Positions 26,223 to 34,292 of a stretch of 64,000 bases of DNA are shown in pieces. The notes under the pieces are model-generated. The model saw nothing but the letters and a program-made list of their open reading frames with translations, did no database searches and was not told the origin of the DNA. Made by a program: the position numbers and the translations under genes. The stretch spans positions 1,798,001-1,862,000 of the forward strand of contig NZ_CP027712.1 of the NCBI RefSeq assembly GCF_003945765.1. Direction: 5' to 3'. How positions within the stretch are numbered: the first letter of the stretch is position 1; the number at the start of each line of letters is the position of its first letter. This DNA comes from Pseudomonas chlororaphis subsp. chlororaphis. Lineage in GTDB: Bacteria > Pseudomonadota > Gammaproteobacteria > Pseudomonadales > Pseudomonadaceae.

Positions 26223-27349
26223 GAGTGCTGATCCGGGCCGACGCCTCACCGGCCATTGGCAGCGGCCATATCGCCCGCTGCCTGACCTTGGCCTGGGCCT
26301 TGCGCGAGCAGGGCGCCACAGTGGCTTTCGCTTGCCGAAGCTTGCCCGGGCAGCAATTGGACCGCCTGGCCGGACTGGGTTTCCAGACGTTCGCCCTGCC
26401 GGCGAGTTATCCGGGGGAATGCGCGCAGGACATTGAGACGCCGCTGCCCTGGCAGGCGGATATCACCGCCTTGCGGGCAGTTTTGCAGGATCAGCCGCGA
26501 TTCGATTGGGTGCTGGTCGATCACTACGGCCTCGACCGGCAGTGGCAGCAGGCGGCGCGGCAATGGGCGCCACGGATTGCCGCCATCGATGACCTGGCCA
26601 ACCGGCGGCACGGGGTCGATCTGTTGCTCGACCAGAACTTCAGCGGCACGCCCCAGGCCTATGCCGGCCTGATCGACGCCGAGTGTCGGGCGCTGCTGGG
26701 GCCGCACTTCGCCTTGCTGCGCGAGGAGTTCCGTTGTCCGCCGATCGCCATTCGCGAGCAAGCGCGTCGGGTGCTGGTGAATTTCGGCGGTTTCGATGCG
26801 GCCAGCCAGACCCACAAGGCGATGCTGGCCTTGGGTGAGTTCGATGACCTGCAGGTGGACTTTGTCGCCGGGGCCGGTAACCCGGCCTGGGCGCAGATGC
26901 AGGAACTGGCGGCCGGTCGTGGGCATTGGCGTTTGCACGCCTATGTCAGCGACTTTTCCCGCTTGATGGCCGAGGCCGACCTGTTTATCGGTGCCGGCGG
27001 CGGCACCAGCTGGGAGCGCGCCGCCCTGGGCTTGCCGACCCTGTGCATCAGCGTGGCCGGCAATCAAGAGGCCAATGCCCGGTTGCTGGCCGAGGCGGGT
27101 ATGCATGTCTACCTGGGGCCCAGCGAGCAGGTGAGTGTCGAGCAGATCCGCCAGGCGGTCGCGGCGCTCGTTGGCGATTACCCGTTGCGCCAGAGCCTGG
27201 CGCAGCGCTCCCGGCAGTTGGTGGACGGGCAGGGGGCATCGCGGGTGGCGGCGGCGCTGTTCGAGATGACCGGCAACCCATTGCGCCGTGCCGGTGATGG
27301 ACCGGCCACTGGCGAATTTACGCGTGAATCGAAGGAAAACCCCCAATGA
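26219..27349 (+). CDS. pseG: UDP-2,4-diacetamido-2,4,6-trideoxy-L-altropyranose hydrolase, PseG
   Basis: Removes UDP from the diacetamido sugar before condensation with PEP. GT-B-fold hydrolase of 376 residues, longer than the roughly 274-residue Campylobacter enzyme. The N-terminus IRADASPAIGSGHIARCLTL carries the catalytic GSGHIxR motif. VLVDHYGLD and FIGAGGGTSWERAALGLPTL follow. The last about 25 residues are polar and look dispensable. There is no acetyltransferase domain, so the extra length does not supply PseH. The GTG start overlaps pseF. Confidence 0.92.
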   Translation: MRVLIRADASPAIGSGHIARCLTLAWALREQGATVAFACRSLPGQQLDRLAGLGFQTFALPASYPGECAQDIETPLPWQADITALRAVLQDQPRFDWVLVDHYGLDRQWQQAARQWAPRIAAIDDLANRRHGVDLLLDQNFSGTPQAYAGLIDAECRALLGPHFALLREEFRCPPIAIREQARRVLVNFGGFDAASQTHKAMLALGEFDDLQVDFVAGAGNPAWAQMQELAAGRGHWRLHAYVSDFSRLMAEADLFIGAGGGTSWERAALGLPTLCISVAGNQEANARLLAEAGMHVYLGPSEQVSVEQIRQAVAALVGDYPLRQSLAQRSRQLVDGQGASRVAAALFEMTGNPLRRAGDGPATGEFTRESKENPQ

Positions 27350-28398
27350 CTAGTTTCAAGATCGGCTCGCGCTCGATCGGCGCCGGCTCGCCGCCGTTCA
27401 TCATTGCCGAGATGAGCGGCAACCATAACCAGTCGCTGGACGTTGCCCTGCAGATAGTCGAGGCCGCGGCCAAGGCCGGCGCCCATGCCCTGAAGTTGCA
27501 GACCTATACTGCCGACACCATGACCCTGGACCTGGAGCATGGTGAGTTCTTCATCAAGGATCCGGCCAGTCTCTGGGCCGGCTCTTCGCTGTATGCCCTG
27601 TATGAAAAGGCCCACACGCCCTGGCAGTGGCACGCGCCGATCTTCGCCCGCGCCAGGGAACTGGGGATGCTGGCGTTCTCCACGCCGTTTGATGAGAGCG
27701 CGGTGGACTTCCTCGAAAGCCTCGACGTGCCGGCCTACAAGATCGCCAGTTTCGAAAACACCGACCTGCCGCTGATCCGTCGGGTCGCGGCCACCGGCAA
27801 ACCGCTGATCATTTCCACCGGCATGGCCAGCATCGCCGAGCTGGACGAAAGCGTGCGCACCGCCCGGGAGGCCGGCTGCAAGGATCTGGTGCTGCTCAAG
27901 TGCACCAGCACCTACCCGGCTTCGCCGGAAAACAGCAACATCCTGACCATTCCCCATCTGCGCCAGCTGTTCGGCTGCGAGGTCGGTTTGTCCGACCACT
28001 CCATGGGCGTCGGGGTTTCCGTGGCCGCCGTGGCGCTGGGCGCCACTGTGGTGGAGAAACACTTCACCCTTGACCGCGCCGCCGGCGGGGTGGATGCGAG
28101 TTTTTCCCTGGAACCTGCGGAGCTGCACAGCCTGGTGCTGGAAACCGAACGTGCCTGGCAGGCCCTGGGCCAGGTGCGTTACGGCGCGACCGAGGCCGAG
28201 CGGCAGTCGGTGTTGTATCGCCGTTCCCTCTATGTCACCCGCGATATGGTGGCGGGGGAGGTGTTCAGCAGCGATAACGTCAGGGCCATCCGTCCGGGCC
28301 TGGGGCTGGCCCCCAAGCACATCGACGCGGTCCTCGGGCGTTGCGCGCGCCAGGCCCTCAAGCGCGGTACCGCACTGGATTGGGCATTTGTCGAATAG
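27346..28398 (+). CDS. pseI: Pseudaminic acid synthase, PseI
   Basis: Condenses 6-deoxy-2,4-diacetamido-altrose with PEP to give pseudaminic acid. 350 residues with an N-terminal NeuB-type barrel (IIAEMSGNHNQSLDVALQI; KLQTYTADTMT; KIASFENTD; ISTGMAS) and a C-terminal antifreeze-like SAF domain (about 290-350, RRSLYVTRDMVAGEVFSSDN). It overlaps pseG by ATGA and closes the coupled chain that began at rfbF. Confidence 0.96.
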   Translation: MTSFKIGSRSIGAGSPPFIIAEMSGNHNQSLDVALQIVEAAAKAGAHALKLQTYTADTMTLDLEHGEFFIKDPASLWAGSSLYALYEKAHTPWQWHAPIFARARELGMLAFSTPFDESAVDFLESLDVPAYKIASFENTDLPLIRRVAATGKPLIISTGMASIAELDESVRTAREAGCKDLVLLKCTSTYPASPENSNILTIPHLRQLFGCEVGLSDHSMGVGVSVAAVALGATVVEKHFTLDRAAGGVDASFSLEPAELHSLVLETERAWQALGQVRYGATEAERQSVLYRRSLYVTRDMVAGEVFSSDNVRAIRPGLGLAPKHIDAVLGRCARQALKRGTALDWAFVE

Positions 28399-28621
28399 CC
28401 GTTTGTATGGCTGATTCGGCAAAATAGCGTGACCTGCGAGTCATAACGCGCATCTTCACTGTATTGTATTGACCGGGGAGATGGCGCCTGGCCGGTAAAC
28501 GGCGCAGTGATAGCCTTTTATTCTTCCCGCTGTCGCCTGTCAGGGGCGCCAGGATGTCTGTTTGTCGGCAGCCCCGGTCCGGTGGTCGGGGTATTCAGCT
28601 GTTTATTATTGGGAAGCCGTA
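28399..28621. other. Gap before the KAS III gene
   Basis: 223 bases without a convincing gene. A small inverted repeat (CCCCG at 28572-28576 with CGGGG at 28587-28591) lies about 30 bases before the next start codon. A promoter for the KAS III gene is expected here, but I could not identify a clear one. Confidence 0.35.
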
Positions 28622-29548
28622 ATGATTGGCATAAAGAGCATTGCGAGCTACGTGCCTGTAGCCGGCGTAGACAATTACGCACAAGGTGCAAAATTCGAGA
28701 AGGATGAAGAGTTCATCCTGGGCAAGATCGGTTCGGCCTTCCTGCCGCGCAAAGACGCCACGCAGGAAACCTCGGACCTGTGTGTCGAAGCAGTCAATGC
28801 GCTGTTCGCCAACAACCCGCAACTGTCGCGCGAGTCGATCGATGCGCTGATCGTCGTCACCCAGAACGGCGACGAAGAAGGCCTGCCGCACACCGCCGCC
28901 ATCGTCCAGGACAAGCTGGGCCTGCCGACCCACGTCGCGGCCTTCGATATTTCCCTGGGCTGCTCCGGTTATGTCTATGGCATCTACGCGCTCAAGGGCT
29001 TCATGGAAGCCGCGGGCCTGAAGAACGGCCTGCTGGTCACCGCCGACCCTTACTCGAAGATCGTCGATCCGCAAGACCGCAATACCACCATGCTGTTCGG
29101 CGATGCGGCGACCGCGACCTGGATGGGCGAAGACGCTCCCTGGCAACTGGGCAAGGCCAAGTTCGGCACCGACGGCTCCGGCGCTCCGCACCTGAAAGTC
29201 ACCGATGGCGTGTTTTTCATGAATGGCCGCCAGGTGTTCAACTTTGCCCTGCTGAAAGTCCCGGCGCATTTGAACGAGCTGCTGGATGAGTCCGGCCTGA
29301 AGGCTGAGCAGATCGATGCGTTCTGTATCCACCAGGGCAGTGCGGCGATCGTCGATGCCGTGGCGCGCCGTTTCGAAGGCGAGCCGGAGAAATTCATCAA
29401 GGACATGGTCGAGACCGGTAACACCGTATCGTCGAGCATTCCGCTGCTGCTGGAAAAGCACGTGCTCGAGTCGAAGTGGCAACGTGTGGCCCTGAGTGGC
29501 TTCGGTGTAGGGCTGTCCTGGGGCTCGGCGATTATCTATCGCCCATGA
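28622..29548 (+). CDS. 3-oxoacyl-ACP synthase III homologue (Fgt3/orf3 type)
   Basis: FabH-like thiolase-fold enzyme, 308 residues, with the full Cys-His-Asn triad: Cys114 (SLGCSGY), His237 (IHQGS), Asn267 (TGNTVSSSIP). P. syringae has a KAS III gene (orf3/fgt3) at the same place between fgt2 and fliC; it affects flagellin glycosylation, where the glycan carries a 3-hydroxybutyryl group. A role in making an acyl group for the glycan is therefore likely. The ATG at 28622 matches the FabH N-terminus (MIGIKSIASYVP). A terminator follows. Confidence 0.85.
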   Translation: MIGIKSIASYVPVAGVDNYAQGAKFEKDEEFILGKIGSAFLPRKDATQETSDLCVEAVNALFANNPQLSRESIDALIVVTQNGDEEGLPHTAAIVQDKLGLPTHVAAFDISLGCSGYVYGIYALKGFMEAAGLKNGLLVTADPYSKIVDPQDRNTTMLFGDAATATWMGEDAPWQLGKAKFGTDGSGAPHLKVTDGVFFMNGRQVFNFALLKVPAHLNELLDESGLKAEQIDAFCIHQGSAAIVDAVARRFEGEPEKFIKDMVETGNTVSSSIPLLLEKHVLESKWQRVALSGFGVGLSWGSAIIYRP

Positions 29549-29566
29549 GTTGATCCCGCGGCATCC

Positions 29567-29608
29567 AAAAATAGCGCCCAGGGTGTACCCTGAGCGCTAT
29601 TTTTTTTT
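29567..29608 (+). terminator. Strong hairpin terminator/attenuator before maf
   Basis: AAAAATAGCGC (29567-29577) and CAGGG (29579-29583) pair with CCCTG (29588-29592) and GCGCTATTTTT (29594-29604) around loop TGTA with one internal mismatch; the T-run reaches 29608. The A-rich left arm makes it potentially bidirectional. It ends only 22 bases before the maf start codon. Confidence 0.9.
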
Positions 29609-29630
29609 GCATGAAGATAGGCGAGACAGC

Positions 29631-30923
29631 ATGAGCGAAAGCTTCGAGGGCAATGCCCAGGCAATACAGGCTCGCTGGCCGCGACTGCTCGAGCGGTTGC
29701 TGGCGGAAGACAGTGCCGGGTTGCAGGCGGATCTGGTCGAAGGCCTGGGTTCGACCTTGAGTATTTCCGGCATTCAGCTCACCAGCCGCCATGATCGCAC
29801 CGCGGAAGCACGAACCCAGGCGGCGAGCCTGCCGGCCGACAGCCCGGTGATCCATCTGTACGGTACCGGCTTGGGCGACTTGCAGCAGATACTGCTGGAA
29901 AACCCGGCGCTGCAACGCTTGCAGGTGCACATCCTGAACGGCGCGGTGTTTGCGCTGGTGCTGCAATTGCTCGATCAGCAGGCCTGGTTGAACGATCCTC
30001 GAGTGGCACTGAGTTATGCCGGCGATCTGACGGAGATCCAGTTGCCGTTCTTCGCCTTGCCCTCCGAGCTGGTGCTGGCGGATGACTACAACGCCAAGAT
30101 CCGCGATCGCCTGGTCAGTGAGGTGCACCTGGCCTTCAATAACCGCGACTTCGTGGCCGATTCCCCGGAGGTCGCCCAACGTCTGCAAGCGAGTGCCGAG
30201 CTGGTGGCCAGTGACAGTGACGTGGCGCAGCTGTTCGGTAGCCAGCCGGGGCGCGAGATTTTTGTGATTGCCACCGGGCCGAGCCTAGAGCGGCATTTCG
30301 AACGCTTGCGCGAGATTCGCGCCCAGGCCCGGCGGCCTCTGTTTATCTGTGTCGATACCGCCTACCGGCCGTTGCTCAAACAGGGGATCGAGCCGGATAT
30401 CGTGGTCAGCATCGATCACCGGATTTCCAGCCTGCACCTGCCACCAGAAAAATCGGCAGCCATCACCCTGGTCTATTTGCCGATGGTCGATCCGAGGATT
30501 CTGGCGCTCTGGCAGGGACCGCGTTACGTGGGGTATTCCGCCAGCCCGATTTACACGCGGATGCGCGGGCAATTGCCCAAGGCGCAGCTGTATGTCGGCG
30601 GCAGCGTGATCCATCCCGCGGTGGACCTGGCGGTAAAAATGGGCGCCGAGCAGGTCACCTTGTTCGGTGCCGACTTTGCCTTCCCGATGAACAAGACGCA
30701 TGCCGGCTGGCTCGACGGTGAGCTGGGGCCGCAGCTGGGCGCGGCCCGGCACTGGGTGCTGGACGGGCATGGCCAGCGGGTCAGGACCCAACTCAATTTC
30801 CGCAGTTACCTGTGCGAGCTGGAGCGTTTTATCGCCGGTCATCCGCGGGTGCGCTTCTATAACAGCAGTCGGGACGGGGCGATGATTGCCGGGACGACCT
30901 ACCATCCGGAGTTCAGCCAATGA
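29631..30923 (+). CDS. Maf-type motility accessory factor, flagellin glycosyltransferase (DUF115/MptE-like)
   Basis: Maf proteins transfer pseudaminic (or legionaminic) acid to flagellin in Campylobacter, Helicobacter and Aeromonas. 430 residues: a variable N-terminal domain (1-190), then the MAF_flag10/DUF115 domain with FVIATGPSLERHFERL, FICVDTAYRPLLKQGIEPDI, SIDHR, VGGSVIHPAVDLAVKMGAEQ and FGADFAFPMNKTHA. Pse synthesis genes immediately upstream make CMP-Pse the natural donor. The ATG at 29631 is preferred; an earlier in-frame start would lie before the terminator hairpin. It overlaps the next gene by ATGA. Confidence 0.88.
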   Translation: MSESFEGNAQAIQARWPRLLERLLAEDSAGLQADLVEGLGSTLSISGIQLTSRHDRTAEARTQAASLPADSPVIHLYGTGLGDLQQILLENPALQRLQVHILNGAVFALVLQLLDQQAWLNDPRVALSYAGDLTEIQLPFFALPSELVLADDYNAKIRDRLVSEVHLAFNNRDFVADSPEVAQRLQASAELVASDSDVAQLFGSQPGREIFVIATGPSLERHFERLREIRAQARRPLFICVDTAYRPLLKQGIEPDIVVSIDHRISSLHLPPEKSAAITLVYLPMVDPRILALWQGPRYVGYSASPIYTRMRGQLPKAQLYVGGSVIHPAVDLAVKMGAEQVTLFGADFAFPMNKTHAGWLDGELGPQLGAARHWVLDGHGQRVRTQLNFRSYLCELERFIAGHPRVRFYNSSRDGAMIAGTTYHPEFSQ

Positions 30924-31189
30924 GCGCGATCGAAGGGCTGATCGCCCGTTTGCAGCAATGCGCCGAGGACTTTCGCCTGGGGTACGATGTCGAGACGGCC
31001 GTGACCATGGTCCAGTTGATGGGGGCGATCCAGCCGCTGATCGATACCGCGCCGCCAGCGCAGCGCCAGGACTGGGAGACGTTGCTTGGCCTGATGTTCG
31101 AATGTCAGCAAGGGCAAAACTGGCTGGCCCTGGCCGACTACCTGCAATACGAATGCGTTGAAGTGCTGCGTTCCCTCTCTGCTGGCTGA
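30920..31189 (+). CDS. Small helical protein coupled to maf, function unknown
   Basis: 89 residues, overlapping the maf stop by four bases (ATGA), so probably translated with it. The composition (Leu, Gln, Glu-rich, no signal peptide or membrane segment) suggests an all-helical soluble protein; two helices around residues 1-42 and 47-85 are likely. It lies 250 bases before fliC. By position and size it could be a Maf partner or a flagellin-binding chaperone. I do not recognise a family. Confidence 0.75.
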   Translation: MSAIEGLIARLQQCAEDFRLGYDVETAVTMVQLMGAIQPLIDTAPPAQRQDWETLLGLMFECQQGQNWLALADYLQYECVEVLRSLSAG

Positions 31190-31332
31190 AACATTTCCTG
31201 TCTGCCCGGGCGATCTCCGCGCCTGGGTCTTCTCCGGCATTTTCCTGGCGCCATTTTTCCACGGTTTGAAAACGCCGAGCCCTTGATTTACGAGGGGTGG
31301 CACGCTGATGGCAAATTTTTTTGAAAATCCCC
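31190..31332. other. Upstream part of the gap before fliC
   Basis: I see no gene in the 250 bases between the small maf-linked gene and fliC. The distal part turns AT-rich from about 31305 and leads into the sigma-28 promoter. Confidence 0.4.
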
Positions 31333-31359
31333 TAAAGCAACTTGCATTGCCGACGATAA
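31333..31359 (+). promoter_or_regulatory. Sigma-28 (FliA) promoter of fliC
   Basis: TAAA at 31333-31336, a 15-base spacer, then GACGATAA at 31352-31359. The consensus is TAAA-N15-GCCGATAA, so 11 of 12 conserved positions match. It lies about 80 bases before the fliC ATG, leaving a leader with AACGAGGA before the start. Confidence 0.85.
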
Positions 31360-31439
31360 CTATTACGAAGGTTCTCTAGGCCATACCCGGCGGTTGCCAG
31401 GGCCGGAAGCCGCAGTACCCAACCAACGAGGAATTCGTC

Positions 31440-32291
31440 ATGGCTTTAACAGTAAACACTAACGTCACATCGTTGAACGTTCAGAAGAACCTGAACCGCG
31501 CTTCCGACGCTCTGTCGACTTCGATGACTCGCCTGTCTTCCGGCCTGAAAATCAACAGTGCAAAAGACGACGCCGCCGGCCTGCAAATCGCTACCCGTAT
31601 GACTTCGCAGATCCGCGGTCAGACCATGGCGATCAAAAACGCCAACGACGGTATCTCCATCGCTCAGACCGCTGAAGGCGCGATGCAGGAATCCACCAAC
31701 ATCCTGCAACGTATGCGTGAACTGGCCGTTCAAGCACGAAACGACTCCAACGGTACCGCTGACCGTGTTGCACTGAACAAAGAATTCGCTTCGATGTCGG
31801 ACGAGCTGACTCGTATCGCCAAGTCGACCAACCTGAACGGCAAGAACCTGATCGACGGTACTGCTGGCACCATGACCTTCCAGGTCGGTTCCAACACCGG
31901 TGCTACCAACCAGATCACCATCACTCTGGCCAGCGGCTTCGACGCTACCACCCTGGGTGTTAACTCCGGTGCTATCGCCATTACCGGTAACAACAGCACC
32001 ACCGCCGAAGCCAGCTCGAAAGCTTCGATCGACGCGATCGACAAGGCTCTGGCAACCATCAACTCCAGCCGTGCTGACCTCGGTGCTGCACAAAACCGTC
32101 TGACCAGCACCATCTCCAACCTGCAGAACATCAACGAAAACGCCAGTGCTGCACTGGGTCGCGTACAAGATACCGACTTCGCTGCTGAAACTGCACAGCT
32201 GACCAAGCAACAAACTCTGCAACAAGCTTCCACCGCAGTTCTGGCCCAGGCCAACCAACTGCCGTCCGCTGTACTGAAACTGCTTCAGTAA
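31440..32291 (+). CDS. fliC: Flagellin FliC
   Basis: Filament subunit of 283 residues, a short flagellin with a compact variable region, close in size to the 282-residue P. syringae protein. The N-terminal D0/D1 (ALTVNTNVTSLNVQKNLNRA) and C-terminal (LPSAVLKLLQ) helices are conserved. The immune epitope corresponding to flg22 lies at 30-51. The central region 141-196 is rich in Ser and Thr and is the likely glycan acceptor surface. Codons are strongly biased to favoured ones (GCT, AAC, CTG), as expected for very high expression. It has its own sigma-28 promoter and terminator. Confidence 0.98.
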   Translation: MALTVNTNVTSLNVQKNLNRASDALSTSMTRLSSGLKINSAKDDAAGLQIATRMTSQIRGQTMAIKNANDGISIAQTAEGAMQESTNILQRMRELAVQARNDSNGTADRVALNKEFASMSDELTRIAKSTNLNGKNLIDGTAGTMTFQVGSNTGATNQITITLASGFDATTLGVNSGAIAITGNNSTTAEASSKASIDAIDKALATINSSRADLGAAQNRLTSTISNLQNINENASAALGRVQDTDFAAETAQLTKQQTLQQASTAVLAQANQLPSAVLKLLQ

Positions 32292-32307
32292 TAGCTGACT
32301 AAGCTCT

Positions 32308-32344
32308 AGCGGGGGAGTGCGCAGGTCGTGCTCTCTCGCTTTTT
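32308..32344 (+). terminator. Terminator after fliC
   Basis: A 13-pair stem, with four G-T wobbles, between AGCGGGGGAGTGC (32308-32320) and GTGCTCTCTCGCT (32328-32340), followed by TTTT. No promoter fits in the 19 bases before flaG, so flaG probably depends on read-through. Confidence 0.75.
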
Positions 32345-32363
32345 ACTTTAAGAGGTGATGGAC

Positions 32364-32729
32364 ATGGATATGAGCATGAAGCTGAACTTGTCTTATCCAA
32401 CAGCCAAGCCGGCAACGCCTGTTGCTGACAAGCCTGTGGAGAAGCCTCAAGCGGACGTTGTGGCGCTGTCGACTGTCAAGGAAGAGAGTAAGAGTGCGCA
32501 AACCGAGCAGGACAAACTGAAAATGGCCATTAAGGAAATTGAAGAGTTTGTGCAATCGGTCAAACGTAACCTGGAATTCTCTATCGACGAGCCTTCTGGC
32601 AAGGTTGTCGTCAAGGTCATTGCCAGTGACTCCGGTGAGGTGATTCGTCAAATCCCCAACGAAGAAGTCCTGAAGTTGGCCAATAGTTTGAATGATGCGA
32701 GCAGCTTGTTGTTCAGCGCTAAAGTCTGA
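32364..32729 (+). CDS. flaG: FlaG family protein (filament length control)
   Basis: 121 residues. The variable N-terminal half is polar and Lys/Glu-rich. The C-terminal half has the FlaG core (LEFSIDEPSGKVVVKVIASD, SGEVIRQIPNEEVLKLANSL). FlaG loss lengthens filaments in other bacteria. Several in-frame starts exist (GTG 32355, ATG 32358, 32364, 32370, 32376). ATG 32364 is chosen because AAGAGG lies nine bases upstream and the product then begins MDMSMKLNLSY. It lies between flagellin and its cap protein. Confidence 0.9.
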   Translation: MDMSMKLNLSYPTAKPATPVADKPVEKPQADVVALSTVKEESKSAQTEQDKLKMAIKEIEEFVQSVKRNLEFSIDEPSGKVVVKVIASDSGEVIRQIPNEEVLKLANSLNDASSLLFSAKV

Positions 32730-32811
32730 CAGCTGGCATGAAAATTGTTGCTATGTTCTTTTGGGCGTTGTAATGGTCAAAAGACCGGCGACACACTGAA
32801 GGGAGATCTCC

Positions 32812-34230
32812 ATGGCAAGTCCAATTCTACCGGGTACCGGTCTAGGCTCCGGCCTCGATACCGGTGCTATCGTCAAAGCCTTGGTGAACGCTGACAAAGC
32901 GGCCAAGCAAGGTCAGATCGACCGGGGAACTGCGAACAACACCGCAAGCATCTCCGGAATCGGTACCTTGAAGTCCTTGTTGTCGACCTTTCGGACCACC
33001 ATTACCGAACTCAGCAGCAAGACCAACCCGCAATTTCCCGGCTATGCCGCCACTACTTCCGACAACAAGTATGTAACAGCGGTCGCTGGCAATGCCGCGG
33101 TCAATGGCAACTATGTTGTCGCTGTACAGAATCTTGCGACTTCCTCGAAAGTCACCAGTGCGGCCTTCGCTGGCGGTACTGCAAGTGCTATTCCGACTGG
33201 TACCCTGAAAATCAGTCAAAATGGCACTGACTACAACCTCGATGTAAAAGCCGGCGCTACTCTGCAGTCGGTGCGTGACTCGATCAACGCCGACGCATCG
33301 CTCAAGAGTGCCGGGATCAGCGCGAACATCGTGACCGACTCCTTTGGGTCGCGCCTAGTGGTGGGCTCGACCACGACCGGTGCGGGCTCCGATATTTCTC
33401 TTAGCGGTATTGCTGGCCTGGAAATCGACGGCAGCAATGTCGTTGGCACTTCCAGTTCTCCGATGACCGCGACCTCTGCCGGTTCCATTGGTGCCCTGGC
33501 AGTGGATGCCAAGTTCACCGTCGACGGCATGGCGCTGACCAGCAAGAGCAACTCGGTGGACAAGGCGGTTTCCGGGATGACCTTCAATCTGGTCGCTCCA
33601 GGTACCTCGACCATTACCGTCGCGGCCAACACCGATGGCTTGAAGGCTTCGATCCAGAAGTTTGTCGATGCCTACAATGCAGTGGCCAACAGCGTTACCG
33701 CGCTGACCAAGCCGTCTCTGGATGATGATGGCAAGCCGACCATTCCGGCCCAGTTGACTGGTGACTCGTTGCCGCGCTCGATCCTGGCGGCCATGCGTGC
33801 GCCGCTGTCGGAAGTAGGATCTGGCGACAAGCTGACCGTCCTGGCGCAGTTGGGGATTACCACCAACCAGAAGACTGGTGCCCTGGACTTCGACACCACC
33901 AAGTTCACCGCGGCGATGAACGACAAAAAGCTCGGTGGCGAGGTGCAGACCCTGTTCACTGGCGAAAACGGTCTGCTGGACCGCATGGACAAGGCCATCG
34001 CGCCTTTTGCCCAGACCGGTGGTGTTCTCGATCAGCGCACCACCGCGTTGAACAAGACCAAGACCAAGCTGGCTTCGGATCAGGCTGCCCTGGACCGCCG
34101 TATCGAGACCCTGACGGCGGTACTGACCAAGAAGTACAACGACATGGACACCCTGGTGGGCAAGTTGAAGGCCACCGCCAGCAACATTACCTCGATGTTC
34201 GAGGCGTTGACTGCGCAACAGAAAGGCTGA
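32812..34230 (+). CDS. fliD: Flagellar cap protein FliD
   Basis: Filament cap, hook-associated protein 2, 472 residues. The N-terminus SPILPGTGLGSGLDTGAIVK and the C-terminal coiled coil (about 405-472, ending SNITSMFEALTAQQKG) are the conserved FliD ends; the middle forms the cap domains. AGGGAGA precedes the ATG. An imperfect sigma-54-like site (TGGCATGAAAATTG) lies about 80 bases upstream, but its -12 element has GT for GC. Confidence 0.95.
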   Translation: MASPILPGTGLGSGLDTGAIVKALVNADKAAKQGQIDRGTANNTASISGIGTLKSLLSTFRTTITELSSKTNPQFPGYAATTSDNKYVTAVAGNAAVNGNYVVAVQNLATSSKVTSAAFAGGTASAIPTGTLKISQNGTDYNLDVKAGATLQSVRDSINADASLKSAGISANIVTDSFGSRLVVGSTTTGAGSDISLSGIAGLEIDGSNVVGTSSSPMTATSAGSIGALAVDAKFTVDGMALTSKSNSVDKAVSGMTFNLVAPGTSTITVAANTDGLKASIQKFVDAYNAVANSVTALTKPSLDDDGKPTIPAQLTGDSLPRSILAAMRAPLSEVGSGDKLTVLAQLGITTNQKTGALDFDTTKFTAAMNDKKLGGEVQTLFTGENGLLDRMDKAIAPFAQTGGVLDQRTTALNKTKTKLASDQAALDRRIETLTAVLTKKYNDMDTLVGKLKATASNITSMFEALTAQQKG

Positions 34231-34242
34231 TTGATACAAGGC

Positions 34243-34288
34243 GCCAAAAGCCCGGCAACGTTTGTAGCGTTCCGGGCTTTTGGCTTTT
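34243..34288 (+). terminator. Terminator after fliD
   Basis: A perfect 13-base stem: GCCAAAAGCCCGG (34243-34255) with CCGGGCTTTTGGC (34272-34284), extended inside by AACG/CGTT and followed by TTTT. It starts 13 bases after the fliD stop. Confidence 0.88.
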
Positions 34289-34292
34289 GATC

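Noticed and set aside
26219..27349. Idea that the long PseG is a PseG-PseH fusion
   Set aside because: The extra residues are spread within the GT-B fold and in a short polar tail; no acetyl-CoA-binding GNAT motif is visible.
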